From Malurus cyaneus samueli (Eukaryota > Chordata > Aves > Passeriformes > Maluridae): a stretch of 64,000 nucleotides of DNA. The notes beneath the pieces were generated by a model, which saw only the letters and a list, made by a program, of their open reading frames with translations, did not search any database and was not told the DNA's origin. The stretch spans positions 48,301,195-48,365,194 of the forward strand of contig CM019237.1 of assembly GCA_009741485.1 (NCBI GenBank). The letters run 5' to 3'. Positions 25,001 through 37,606 of the stretch are shown here, piece after piece; within the stretch, counting starts at the first letter, position 1, and every line of letters starts with the position of its first letter. A program made the position numbers and the translations under genes.

Positions 25001-25347
25001 CCTTCTCTTCCTTGCAAAAACATGCCTTCATTATAGAAGGGCTGAAGGAGAAGGGAGAAGGGAGGAATTTGGTCTTTTTTCTGATATTACTCTGAAGGTC
25101 TGAGTCCAGTGGAACAGGAAGAGGAGAAAGAAATATAAATGTCTTTCCTCAGCCACAGAAGAATTTTTGAAGAAGGACAACTGTTGTGCATAAGAATTGA
25201 GGGATACACCCTTAACAGTGTGAGCCCTTCTGGATAAATAGGTAAATGCCATGGTTTTAGTAAAATGTTGATAGGAGATGGTACTAGGACTGTTCAAATT
25301 TTGGGGGAGTTTTCAGCCTATGTTTTATGTATTATTCAAAATCTATA
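22004..25347. other. AT-rich noncoding sequence
   Basis: No recognised gene or repeat. A GC-richer patch at about 22,230-22,560 holds short overlapping frames on both strands and no identifiable domain. Confidence 0.55.
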
Positions 25348-25534
25348 CTGTGAGGCACTGGCACAGTTGCCCAGAGAAGTTGTGGATGCTCCATCCATGG
25401 AAATGTTCAAGGCCAGGCTGGATGGAGCTCTCAGCAACCTGGTCTAGCAAAAGGTGTCCCTGTCTGTGGAGGGGATGGCAACTAGATGATCTTTAAGGTC
25501 CCTTCCCACCCAGAGGATCTTACGATTCTATGAT
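25348..25534 (+). mobile_element. CR1 LINE 3'-end fragment, plus strand
   Basis: This is a well-preserved CR1 3' end. 'gttgcccagagaagttgtgg' is followed by 'ttcaaggccaggctggatgg', 'caacctggtctag' and 'ggtcccttcccaccc', and it closes with 'gattctatgat', part of the short terminal tandem typical of CR1. The first part still translates as the C-terminal end of CR1 ORF2 (LPREVVDAPSMEMF, then ARLDGALSNL, then a stop). It is 5'-truncated, as most CR1 copies are, through incomplete target-primed reverse transcription. Confidence 0.95.
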
Positions 25535-26925
25535 CTACAGCTGGTGTATCTTAACAGAAGCTCTGAAGTGGTGTAGATGGGGTGGATTCTTTTGAAGAAC
25601 AGTGGTATATGACTCATTACAAGTCAGATTCTAATATGTATTCTTGTGCTACAAGGATATTCCCATTCACATTTGCAAGTCTGAGGTTCTTTTCCCTGTG
25701 TGGAAGGCCTTCCTTTCATACATGGGATATCTGTGTTTAAACAGAACAGGTGCCTTTGCTTCTCTCATGCTGACACCTTGACCTGACAGCCCTGGATAGC
25801 AAATGCCTGAAACCCAGCTCCTTTTTTCAGGACTAAGTCACCAGGTGCAGTCAGTGCTCCAGGTATGACCTTTCATGTCTAAGATAATGCTGTCTAAACT
25901 GGACTAGTGCTCAGACTGATGTTGGGTACAGGCTCCGGACGTTAGACTTATTCCCAGTGGCTTTCCATAGGAATTTAATTCCTGATTTATGTCTATGCAT
26001 TTGAAAATTTCCCCTCTTCAATCTTAAAAGTTCAGTGCTTCATGGGTGAAGTTTTTTTTTTAAACTGCTGAATTTAATTAAAAAACAGTATAAATCACTA
26101 AAATAGAAGTTCTTTAAGACAGAGGATAATGAATAATCAAATGAGCAGCTGTAGTTCTGATAGTTGGAAATAAGATATAGTTGAAAGACGGAAGAAAAAC
26201 CAAAGTTGTTGGAAGGCATTTTTGTTTAAATCCACGTTCTTGCCCTCTGCTCCAATAATTGTTATTGCATATGAGTCTTGATGCTGCAGGTACATTTGAG
26301 AGAAATACAGGATTGATTTGTCTCCTTGAGTCCATATTGTGAGGCTTGAAATCTCTGTGAGAGAAAAGAAGATGCAACTGGAGGTGCCACTGTGGTGCTA
26401 TGCCTTTAATTATGTGCATATGCTCACAAGCTTACATATGGATATAAAACTGAAGTATGTACAGTCTTTCACATCCAAGCCAACATGTGAAGACATAATT
26501 TGTCTCTTCTGACTTCATATGGGAGTTGCTGGGCAGAGCCAGAGAATCTGAAACACATATAAGTAATTGCATGCGTAAAATTGTGCAAAGCTACGGCAGA
26601 TAAAAGCCACAGTTAGGAGGTGTGATCGCAGCTTCTGTGAATAAACAAACCCCAGATTTGGTGAGTGTAGGAGCAAGCAGGGGCTAGTTGGCAGGTTTCA
26701 TCAGTCGAGGGCACCTGTTTCTTTTGTACTTGGCCACTGAAACCTCAATGTGCATGCATCCACCACATGTCAGTCGCTTTCTGCAAGCATGTTGCATCTC
26801 TTCACAGGATGGTTCAGGACTGTTGCAACCCACATGGAGATTTTTGATGATTTTTTTTCTTCTGAAAGAACAAGTCTTGCTGGTATATTCTAGCTAAGCA
26901 GGATGGCCAGGATGGCCATCAGTGG
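25535..26925. other. AT-rich noncoding sequence
   Basis: No gene recognised. 'gatggccaggatggccatca' at about 26,902 is a small local duplication next to the CR1 fragment that follows. Confidence 0.55.
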
Positions 26926-27064
26926 CAGGATGCCACTTCTATGACCCACCTAGCAGATGAGGGAAAGGCTGTGGTTGTAGTCTACCTGGACTTCAATATT
27001 GTCTGCCACAGCGTTCTCCCGAGGAAGCTGGCAGTCATGGCTTGAGCATTATGATTCTATGATG
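26926..27064 (+). mobile_element. CR1 LINE fragment: reverse transcriptase motif A region fused to CR1 tail
   Basis: The plus strand translates as LADEGKAVVVVYLDF, then NIVCHSVLPRKLAVMA and a stop. This is the CR1 reverse transcriptase block around motif A (usual form DEGKAVDVVYLDFSKAFDTV, then HSILLEKLAAHG). The catalytic aspartate of motif A lies in 'tacctggac' at about 26,982-26,990. Only some 120 bases of coding similarity remain before the sequence jumps to 'ttatgattctatgatg', the CR1 3' terminal repeat, so about 1.5 kb of the element is deleted. The serine, lysine, alanine and phenylalanine after YLDF are changed. The copy is not functional. Confidence 0.85.
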
Positions 27065-30000
27065 TGAATTTTGCTCTCACTTAGTGAGTTCCAATTCCAT
27101 GTCCTAAAGCAGTGAGCGGTAAAGGACAGGCAATCCTTGAGCCAAGGCTTCTACAAAAATTCCATGTGTTAAGTCAAGGATTGCATTCATGGAGAGACTC
27201 TGGAAAAAAGAGCTGTATCATTAAACATGTCAATTTTAAAGAAGTTAGTTTATCTTGATTAAATCTATTCTGTGGGTATTTTCCCAGTTGAATTCTTTCA
27301 AACCAAGTAGATCTTGTGATTCTGAGCTGTTCACATAGGGTGTTCACATAGTCCCTAAATGTAGTCGAGTTAATCTACCTGAATTTTACAGGTGTAGTTA
27401 ACATGAATAGATTGCTTTTCCTCAATGTTCCCAGGTAGGCACATCAGTCTCACTGACTCTCATCTGTTTATTGCTAGCACTGATTCTTGAATGCCTGTCT
27501 GACTTGTACTGAGGGAAGTTAGTCTTTCTTCTGTGTTCTGTCCCAACTTTTGTCCACAGAAGTTAACCAAGTGAAAATGAGTTACCCTTTATCTTCTTAC
27601 AGCTGTCAATTTTGTCTTTAAATGTGGTGCTCAGCTGAATACCAAATTTGCTCCCATGCTCACTGACCTTTCCTCATCAGCTTACCAGGATAAAAATGGG
27701 TGGTGAAAGGCTAAATGGAAGATGCAAAGTAAAAATAACGCCAAGGTAACTATATCTCTCGGGTAACTATCTCCTTAATGAATTTTATGTAGGTGCAGGC
27801 ATATGCTTTAAAAATAAGCAGCATGAATATGTGAGAATCTCTGAAGCATAAAGGGAAACAAAATCATGCTTGATATATTTACAGAACAATGATTTGCAGC
27901 CCACTCAATACCTGATTCTCTGGGACTGAAGACCTCCCATGTGAAAGTAGGGGATGAGAACAGCCCAGACTATTTTTGCAGGTGCTGCATTTGTGTTTTT
28001 TACTTAGCTTATTTTATTGCCAATAGGGGCTTTTTCTTCTGCAGTAGTTCTGAACTTCATGCTTCAATCTGTATTTCATTAAGTCATCTTTGCAGTTGTG
28101 TTCTTAAATTGATAGCTGGTTTTATTTTTAAATAAAAAAGTAGAGAATATTATTTCTCTTCATACAATGAGGTCAAATCAGAAATTCAGAATCTGAATTG
28201 TGTAAACTTATAAAATATACATTCATTTATACTTAGTTTCCTAAAATAACAGTGATGAATGTTATTTGTATAGAATTGACAACAGAACCATAAACAGTGG
28301 CAGAAATATGTAGTTGACACTGTCCTTACTGGGCTTCATTCGTAATGTCTTTTCAATAGTATAAAATTTCCCCACTTCTTTCAATTCATGTTGTGTCTTT
28401 TCCCATTCATTTGACTGTGTTGCTGTCCCCTAAAGGTTTTTTCAGGAATAGAACTTAATGTGGCATACAGTGTGTTGATGTTTGTTTCTTTTATTTGCAC
28501 ATTGTAATCACGAACTATCTCAGCAAAGATCTGGGAATAGTTTCTTAGCTGCAGCTGCAGGGGAAGTAAAAAAATAAATGCATTTGCATGTCTTCTATGT
28601 AAACGGATTTAAAAAAAAAAAATCTGCATCTCTTACAATACACAAGAATTACTTTATCACAGAAGCAGATTTCTCCAGTCTGAAAAATTTTCCTGTTGTC
28701 AATTCTTTACAGCTATTATTTGTGCCATTTAAAAGATGCACTTTTAATTAATGCTTGCTATAGTAGTTGTGAAAGGGAGAACCACATCAGTGACCACCAT
28801 AATAAGCAGTGTTATCTAAAAAAGGCACCTGAGCACGTTCCCAGCTGCAGATTTGGAGCAGAATGAGTAACAGACTTGCTGTAATTGAAGCATTGTTCAT
28901 GCTTTAGTTGTCATCTTGGTTAGATTAGTGGTGGTAATGTAATAATTTTGGTAGCTAAGAAAATAGATGCTTATTGTACAGTGATCTGCTGAGGCAGATG
29001 CTGCTCTTTGGGCTATTTCATGATGTGAGTCCCAGGTGAGGTTAGTAGAGGGTGCTATAGCAAGACAAGTGGGTGCATTGATACTGCTAATTGAACATAG
29101 AGTCTCTGTGCTTTGCATTCCCTTTATCCTGCTGATAGAATAGTGTTGGAATTGCCATGCTGTGTTTATTTCATCACATGTAGATGTTGATATCTGGCTT
29201 TAGTGAGGAATTTGAAATGTCCTTTGAAAGGTTAGAATTGCTGTTGAAAGCATCAGGTTTTAGGCCTTCTATAAATAAGGACATTGTTGAATCAGAAACA
29301 GTAATATATATAGTAATATATACAATATGTAGTATAAAACCATGGTGATCTCAAGTCAACTTGAGGAAATTGTAGTAAAGAGTTTCTCTGACCTTTTTTG
29401 TTGAGGCAAAGTCTCTCTAAACAAGATCCCATTTAAGCAGTGCTGTGTTATGTGCTGATCACCTTATTTTTAGACTTGGCTCTCCTGAAAATAGAGAGGG
29501 AAGGAGAGGGTGAACAAAAAAAAACCCAAGATAGCAATAGCACATTATTTCTCAGCTCCCCCAATTATAAGCAGTTTGTAGACAGATGGTCACTGTTCTC
29601 TCTGTAACACAGATGAAGTTTACCAATCAAAACCGATTGTGTTGTCACCTTTTCCTCTCAGTTCCACTTCTAAATATTATGTAGATTATTGCAGTCACAG
29701 ATTCTTTTGGATCATTAGGGCCACAATCAATGCCTCATTTTACGTCAAGTCTTTTAACTGTGATACACATTTTGAAAACTGACAACCATAAGAGTCAGAA
29801 AACCCAACCAAAAATCTGTGCACTGTCCCTCTACAAGCATGTCATAAAAACAGTTCTTCCTGGAAAAATTCACGACCTATCAAAAAGGAAAGTTGGACAG
29901 AAGATTAGGAGAAAGCTAGCATTATCTCATGATGTAGATGCGCAATGGAAACAACTGTGACATGACCAAACTCTGTAGATCCTGACCCAGAGTTACAGAT

Positions 30001-32397
30001 AGAACTCTTACCTTTTGAGTCACAGTGCATTGTTTATTTTTTTTTTCTAGAAAACTGTCATTGCTTTTAATCTTAATCTGTCAGTTAAGAAAGTTAAGAA
30101 GGAGTTTCTGTGTCACTGAAAATGGCACTGAAGTGTAATTGTGAATGCTGTGGAAGATAAAAGCAGAGGAGGAAGTGCTATTTTACAGTTCTTTTATTTG
30201 AATTCACTGCTTGATCATCATAGGAATTTCTATACTTCGGTGCCCAAAGCTGTGTTTTTTTCACTTAACTGGTCAAGGAAGTATTTCTGTACTCGTCATT
30301 GTCCTGTCTAAGTACCAGGTCAAACAGTAGCATTTTAGTGTTATATTTGAAATTAATTTAATCTTTTTTGTCAGTAATCCCTCCTGATTGATTACACATT
30401 TCTGACTGTTTTAAAGCCATGTACTAACTTGTCTGTATAAATACTTCCCATTAGAAATTGCTTTAAAAGTTCTGAATTAAGTTTGTTGCCATAGCAATAC
30501 TCAGTTAAAGATTCATAGAATGATTTTTTATTTTCTTCCTGCCACAGGGGAATTCACAAAGTAGATTCTAAATCTATTTCCTATACAGGGTATTCAGTAG
30601 GACTGTGTGCAAGGGAGATTTTTGGGAGAAAGGGAAGGGAAAAAGTTGTTTTGCAGAGTTTAAATCTATTTCTTGAGCACTGAAAGCATCTACAGTGGTG
30701 GGAAGGCTTACAGATTTTGGTTCTATCTATTTGGGTTTCAGGGGACCTTGTCTTAAAACTAGAACTGATGTGGAAAAAAAGCACCCGCAGAAGAAATCAG
30801 TGTTCTTTGTCCATTCTTGTTTCCCAACTGAAATATGATGTGCATTTGTATTTCTTCCTTTGAACTTTGAAAATTTGGAATGGTGCCATTCTTCTGTGGA
30901 TTGCAAATGTGGACTGGGCAAAAACTAGGCTCCAAAACTGTCATTCATTCCTAATGTCTCATCTGTTGTCTTCAAAAATCTGTTTTGAGTAGTCCCCTGT
31001 CAATATTTAAATTTTTGTTGGAGCATCAGCATTTGCAACCTTAGTAAACAGCTGAAATGCTGCATAATGCTAAATCTTGAATACCTATAAGTATAATCTG
31101 AGTTCTCTACCCGGTTTCAAGTCTAGTAGGAGGCCTTGGAAAAGTTTGTCTTGACTGAGTTCACACTTGCTGACTATTTCTAGACTTGTCTAGTCACAGA
31201 ATGCTGTACAAAACTTCTTGTTTAACTGTGTGTGATACTTCATATTTTGTTATTGAATACGTAATTTGAAAAGTGTGATAATTTACAATGAAATTTCAGT
31301 ATTTTTATTGTTTCTGTGGAATTCCACCTATTGAAGCCTGAAAGATATGTTGGAATTTCTTGTGGTCTCAAGAACAGCTGTTGTTTCTACATGCCCAATG
31401 AGCTGTAGAAGTGTAACAAAGTGGGGATAATGTTGGTGTTAGGGAGAAACAGTAAAATCAAGTTCAATATTTTGTCTGTATCATTTGATTACAGAAGTGT
31501 AAAATATGTAATATGTATGTTTTCTGTTTTTTCTTTTTTGATTAGAAAATGTGAAGTTTGAACAAATACTACTTCAATCCTTACTGGGCTTGCTCCTGCA
31601 ACTTTCTTTAGTTGAAAATAACCCCACAATTTCCCATTGTGTTAGGAAATTCTATTTAAGGTTTTGTAATGTTGCATTTATTTAAAGGGTTAGTAGAGGT
31701 CGGGGGAAAATATTAAATGCTGTACTTCATGGAGATTCCCCAGCTGCTATCAGAATTCATGTGCAAACTGAGAAATGAGATCCGTCCTTGCAGCACACTC
31801 ATGTAATTTTTTAAATTGAAGGTAGCTAAAAAAAACCCCATAGAATTTTAAAATAGATTCCTCTTATGTACGTCTGGGTTTTTGAACTGTTATGGTTCAA
31901 TTCTTCAAGCTCTTAAAGCTCTTGTGATTTGGAAGAAGAAAAACAAATACCAGGCAACTTGTAGTAATTGCAAGAGCTGCAACACTGTGATAACAAAATA
32001 TTCAGAATGTAGTTCCTCTTCACTTGTGTCCTAGTTCTGCAAATACGTAAAGCATGCATTCACTTCAGTAAAGCAAGCAATCTTGTACAGAGTGGACGAC
32101 TCTTGATGATTAGTGAAGTTAAGCATTTGAAAGTGTGTTGCCATGATCAAAGCTGTAGCTATGTTGGTTTCAAGGACTTCTTGAGTGTTTCTTTGAGATA
32201 GTGGCAATTTAGTGTACTCTGAACTGATAGAAGACCTATTGCAACTTGAGAAATATGTGGGGTCCAGTGGCTTGTTTGTAGAAAGTCCAGAACTGTTAAA
32301 CAATAATCTCATTACAGAATGTGTGAATGTATAATAAGAAACATGAAAGGTTAATGTTGCTAACTGCAGACAAGTTCAGAAGCTGATTTCTTTTCTC
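27065..32397. other. AT-rich noncoding sequence
   Basis: No gene or dispersed repeat recognised. An AT dinucleotide patch (agtaatatatatagtaatat) lies at about 29,300-29,325, and an A run at 28,610-28,621. Splice-like and poly(A)-like signals occur at the frequency expected of AT-rich DNA. Confidence 0.6.
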
Positions 32398-32668
32398 TGG
32401 TCACTAGTGACAGGACCCCAGGTAGCAGCATGAAGCTATGTCAGGAGAGATTTAGGTTAGACATTAGGAAAAGGTTCTTCACCCAGAGGATGTTTGGGCA
32501 CTGGAACAGGCTCTCCAGGGTTGCAGCACCAAGCCTGACCGGAGTTCAAGATGCGTGTGAATAGGGCTCTCAGGCACATGGGGTGATTCTTGGGGCTGTC
32601 CTGGGCAGAGCCAGGAGCTGGACTTGATAAGCCTTATGGGTTCCTATCAGCTCAGGGTGTTCTATGAT
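32398..32668 (+). mobile_element. CR1 LINE 3'-end fragment, plus strand (second subfamily)
   Basis: The order 'agtgacaggacccca', 'aggttagacattagg', 'aaaaggttcttcacccagag', 'gggcactggaacaggctctc', 'ctcaggcacatgggg', 'gagctggacttgat' and a final 'ttctatgatt' is the CR1 3' region. The 'caggcacatgggg' and 'ggttcctatcagctcaggg' wording differs from the copy at 25.3 kb, so it belongs to another CR1 subfamily. A few small deletions are present. It is noncoding. Confidence 0.93.
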
Positions 32669-35600
32669 TTTAGTTTTCTTGAGCTTGGAGGCTAGCCTCT
32701 AGTTGGTGTAAAACACAGAAAAATTCCAGGTGGGTTCTCCATACTCAATATATGTTCTCCCTGGTTCATGTGTAACTAGGAATTCTTTTCAGATTCCTGA
32801 AGTTATGAATTGAAACCAAAGCTCTCATCCTGCAATAAACTGCATGAGCAATTCCACATTAGAGGAATGGAACTCTTTTTACCTGTTTCTCGTTGTCTTG
32901 AGTTGAACAAGAATCTGGTTTGCTACAGAAAGAACCAAACAATGCATCCTGCAAGGCCGAAGTAATCTTGAAGATTGGAAGAGTCAGATGTTTCTTTTTA
33001 CAGTGTTACTGTCAATTCCAGAATTGCAGATCAGAATCACATCCCTGCTTTCCCTCCAAAAAGCAATTATGGGATTCAAACCTGTGGAAATAAGCACTGA
33101 GTTTTTATAATTCACCTACTTAATCTTTTAATATTCTATTTTTCTCTGCTCTAGTTAAAACTAGAAGCTACTTCTTAATAAAAATATAGATCTTCTTTCA
33201 GCAGGTTTGTGCAGTGTTTTTGATTGCTGGAGACTGGGGGTCTCTGGCATTAATAGAAATGCTTCTCTAAGTGCAGCATTGCTGATGTCAAGTAATAATG
33301 TGATCTTTGAACTGTAGGTACTTCCTTGCTTCTATTGTAGCTCTTCATAATGAAACCAGAAGGAGATTTTTGGTTCAGGGCTTATGCTTTGAGTCCAAGA
33401 GAAGTTGAAGGTGGGAGGGGGAAAGGGAATAAAGACTCATCTGGATTTCTGAAGTTTCTGAGTGAGAATAACTGAACTTTTAACACTTCTCAGGAATGAG
33501 AAAACCTTGTTGCTTAATAAACACTTATAGTGGGCTTGTTGATGTAGTTGTGGAAGGACTGGAGAGATCATTAAAAAAAAGAGATTTTATGGGAGAGGGA
33601 AAAAAGGTGATGAAAAAGTGACTGGGCAACAAATGAAAACAGGAAGGGAAAAGGGAAGGGCAAAGAGAAGGCGTTTTTAACTTCTCAAATCACCATCTTC
33701 TGCTATCTATAAATAATTATAGATGGCTTCTTTCTGCCATCTATAAATAATTTTTGAGAAAAATACCTGATCTGCAGACATCCCTTGTTCTTTATTCCTT
33801 TGGCACTTGATGCGGCTCTTGTTCATTTTTTCTACCTACACCTAGTTTAGAGGTAGAACTGTTAGATTTTGCTAGGGTAGGTGAATTCTTCATCAGTTGT
33901 TCTTTGTTCAGTACATCAGTAAATTGCAAGGGTAGAATGTAAAGAGCAGGGTGAATCAAAGACTGGCATATTCAAATTGTTTTAAGAAAATCATTCACAT
34001 GACTTGTGAGTTTGTGGTCTGGTTTAATGAGGTAAATAAAGCATGGTGCTGGAATGGGATCCTATGTTTTGTGAATCTTCTTGTTCTAAACAGTAAAGAG
34101 TTGCCTAGTCATAGGTGTTGGTCATAGTAAAATAATAAACAGAAGTTAAATTGCATGAATATAAATAAAGTAACCGTTTGTATCTTTAAAATGGCTGAAT
34201 TCAAACAGCATAGTTCTAATAGAATGGAACATGATGTGCAATGTCATGGAACCTGTTTTGAAAGTATACACAGAATAAAGAATATCTGCCCATTTTAAAA
34301 GGCTGTTAAGTACGGTCAATAGCTATACTAATTAATTATTATCAGCTGAAGCCAAATACTCTTTGGATTTCATATCATATATTCAGGTGCATGTTCATGT
34401 GCATTATATTTTTCTTTACAACATATCAGTTGTTGAAAAAATGGACTCTCAGAAAATAGAGCTTGCTGTAGCATGCACATACATGTTGGCATTATGCTCC
34501 TGCTGGCATATTTAACAAATGGGAATTCCAGAGCAATGTCACTCGTGGGAAGAGGTAGACATTTATTATTCTGTGTTTGATAGATTGATTTTGGTACAAT
34601 ATGAATGAGGAATTACATAAAATTTAGCTGTGATTATTTCAATTTTTATTACAGGTACTAGGGAGTAAAGTAGCTGTGTCAAAAATAAAAGAACAAAGTG
34701 GTAAGAGAAATAACCACTTGTGTTTGAGTCTTTAAGGCTGATCCATGAATAGCTGAAAATCTGGATTCTTCTATTTTCTCAAATTTGTCATAGTATCCTG
34801 GTAGATGGTAAGGTGAGTATGGAAAGGAGTTTTGACCTATTTGCCTTAACACTCACTTGACTGAATGGCAGCTTCCACAGCTGGTGGCTGAGGCAGCAGT
34901 GTTGACAATTGGTGGCATCAATTTTGGATTCAGTTTTGACAAAGACGGCTATTTATCTCAGTCATGTCACTTTCTTTTGAGGTGCACTGTGCCAAATTTC
35001 CACCTTGGAGAATCAAAGTTAGCTCCCATCTTGGAGAACCAAGTGCCCTTGCATACAGCAGTGAGTGTTTCTAGTAAAAGAGGCCAGGCCACGTGATAGG
35101 CCAGTTGTCAGCCATCCTGTGTACAAAGTTGGGAGAATTACCAGCAATCCCAGAGGGAAATGCCAGGGGTCTGACTATGACTGAAATAGCTCAAAAATTT
35201 GGAGCAGCTAGAGGTGTGACAAGCAGTACAGCTCATAGGGTGTCCAAGCACTAATTAACATTTTTCAGAAATGTATTTTGTTTTTCATATTTTAACCTTA
35301 TACGGTTTGTGACCCTAGAAGGAACTGATCCAGAACTTCAAAAACTGCAAAAATGTTGTGGAAATCCAACCCAGAGGGTTTATGTAATTATCTAAAACTG
35401 TTCTTGTGTTCCAGCCCCAAGGAGCTTTCGTAGTTACAGTTTAATAGTTGTGATAGAAAGCAGGTGCATCATTATGTGTTGGTCCTTGCCAATCTATTTC
35501 TTACACGTTACCTGTTAGCTTGCAGGACAAAACTGCCTGGAAAGCTGGAATATTTGTTATTTCCTTACTTCGCCAACATGACCTGTTCATTCTCATTTTG

Positions 35601-35821
35601 TGCAGAGATTACACTCTCTTCTTGCCTGTCATTCTCAGAGGAAGGTTTCTGGTTGACTAATTATACCCAGAAGCATATAGTAGCAGGCCAGCTTCATGCA
35701 TGTTTTTAGTATCCTTGCCTTTGAAAAAGTTAAACAACACCATTCCTGTCTCCTCCTAAGGAATGTGTATTATTTCTTTCTGTTTTACCAGCACGAGAAT
35801 GTTGTGTGTGCCTAGAAGGGT
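32669..35821. other. AT-rich noncoding sequence
   Basis: No gene recognised. At 33,701-33,752 an 18-base word (tgctatctataaataatt) recurs once, 34 bases on, with one mismatch, and a partial inverted copy (aattatagatggc) lies between. A purine-rich stretch covers about 33,560-33,675. Confidence 0.6.
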
Positions 35822-35854
35822 CCTTGGTTAGTCAGGTGGCCTGACTAACCATGG
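35822..35854. repeat. Near-perfect palindrome abutting an assembly gap
   Basis: Left arm ccttggttagtcagg (35822-35836) and right arm cctgactaaccatgg (35840-35854) are reverse complements at 14 of 15 positions, separated by a 3-base loop (tgg). The right arm ends at the first N of the gap. A real hairpin could have stopped sequencing here. Equally, the right arm could be a fold-back artefact at a contig end. Confidence 0.9.
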
Positions 35855-35874
35855 NNNNNNNNNNNNNNNNNNNN
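35855..35874. other. Assembly gap (20 N)
   Basis: Twenty consecutive N characters. Whether 20 is a measured or a placeholder length cannot be told from the sequence. A further isolated N is at 37,427. Confidence 0.99.
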
Positions 35875-37088
35875 TTTTGATGGGACAGGAAGAAAGCAGG
35901 AGAATACTTCAGTTTGTTCATTGTTTTACAAACACAAGAAAAATGTGAGAGTAAGAGATATGAATATTTGTTCACCAAAGGCTTTCTGGAATAGTTGGAC
36001 AAATGGGAAAAATCTAATTTTTCTCTTGTGCCTGGGATAATTTTCCATTGAAAAAGTTGTATTTTAGGATAGAATTTGATTCTGGGAAGCTGCATAATGC
36101 TTTATAGCAAGGTGGGAAGATAATTGGCTGAGCTCTGTAAGGTCTTCATTACTTAACTTGATACTTGGTTATAACACAGCTTGGCACCTTGAGTCCATCC
36201 GGGATTCCTGGGGATATCTGCCATTTCTCCTAATGCAGGTACAGTTTTTATTTTAACCTTGGGAGAAGTAGCAATCTCTGGAAAGTCCTGCTGCTTTGAC
36301 AGCTTCAAAATTAAATAGTACAGAGCTATTAAAAGATACTATATGGCGCAACTGCAGCTAGGAGCTCAGCTTTGTCTTGGAGTGAGAAGCAGAATTATTC
36401 TCTAAAGAAAATTGTGGACAAGCAAAGGACTTGTCTCTGCTTATAAAATGGTAATCAACATAGTCAGTGAAGTGCGATGTAAACCACTGCGCGACATGCC
36501 TGCAATACTTTGCTTTGCATTTTGATAATTTGCAAAACAGAGCTTGCTTATTTATCAACAATTCTGTCACACTGCATTTAGCAGGAGAAAGCAATTTGAC
36601 TTTCTCTTGTGGCTTGAGTTTCCATGCCAGATTCTGGATCTAGGAGTCCTATTTTCCTTTTAGAGGGATTTTCTGGTATGCCCTTAATTTGTTTGAAACC
36701 ATCCAGACAATTACTACTGATGCTGTGTTTTAGATCTGCTGTTTGTGTGTTTAATGAGAATAGTCAATATAGCACATTCTCCACACTTAGCACATTATCC
36801 AAATTCTTTTATAATGGGGATTGATTTTGAAAAAAAAATGGGCACAGGGATTTCTTGTTACTGTCGATTCATCTAGTATTTCATTGTGATATTTAAGTTT
36901 ATGCTGTACTACTTTAAAAAGTCTCTAATTGATTTGTAAGTACTATTGCATCCATTATAGCATTATCAGTAAAGCATAAGATAACAAGGGTAATTTACTG
37001 ATACATATTCTGGAAAACATGTTTTGTTCTTCATTGCTTCTTGCTGTGTTCTTAAAATGTTTCAGTTATCTGTTGCAACTGCACAAGG
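35875..37088. other. AT-rich noncoding sequence
   Basis: No gene or recognised repeat. An A run (gaaaaaaaatg) occurs at about 36,829-36,839. Confidence 0.55.
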
Positions 37089-37188
37089 TACTAGATAATC
37101 TCTTCTAGGCTTCCTTTCTCATGGAAGTTTGAATCAGGTGATCCTTCAAGGTCCCTTTCAACCCAGGCTGTTCTGATAATCTGTGATG
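37089..37188 (+). mobile_element. CR1 LINE 3'-terminal remnant, plus strand
   Basis: 'aggtgatccttcaaggtccc' followed by 'tttcaacccaggctgttctg' and 'ataatctgtgat' is the last 60 or so bases of CR1. Just upstream, 'ctagataatctcttctaggc' and 'ttcctttctc' look like a second, more diverged copy of the same tail words, so there may be two nested or duplicated tails. It is short and noncoding. Confidence 0.7.
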
Positions 37189-37555
37189 CCATGTGACTCT
37201 TAGTAAAAATACAGATTTATTTCCAGAGTAAAAAAGCAGAGTAGAAAGAACAATATATTGTCATTTCTGTGTGGGTAACAAAGAGATGACAGACATTAGC
37301 ATGAAGTTGATCCTGGTTGAAGTCTGTGTGTATAACCAAATTTGGAAAAAGAAGGGTGTCATGAGGAAAGGTAAAAAAAGGTTTTACATGTTTGTAGGCT
37401 TTATTTTCTGTTTCTCTAGTTTGGACNGACTTCACTTCTATGCCTTCTAGTAAGTAACACTACCTGTGTAGTTTGCATGACAAATGGAATGAATTTCTAA
37501 ATAAAAAATAAATACGGAATACATCCGAAGTATTGATTTGGGGTTAAATGTCTTC
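37189..37555. other. Noncoding sequence with one ambiguous base
   Basis: No feature except the single N at 37,427. The sequence is AT-rich. Confidence 0.6.
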
Positions 37556-37606
37556 TTTTATTTATTTTTTTTTTTTATTTTTTTTTTTTATTTTTTTTTT
37601 TTTTTT
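37556..37606. repeat. T-rich low-complexity tract
   Basis: Long T runs are interrupted by single A residues at roughly 13-14-base spacing (ttttattt type). This may be a (T)n A microsatellite or an old reverse-orientation poly(A) tail. The neighbouring sequence does not show a recognisable retrocopy that would settle the second option. Confidence 0.9.

Noticed and set aside
25265..25496. 60- and 72-codon frames
   Set aside because: They read through the end of CR1 ORF2 and its 3' untranslated region, so they are not host genes.
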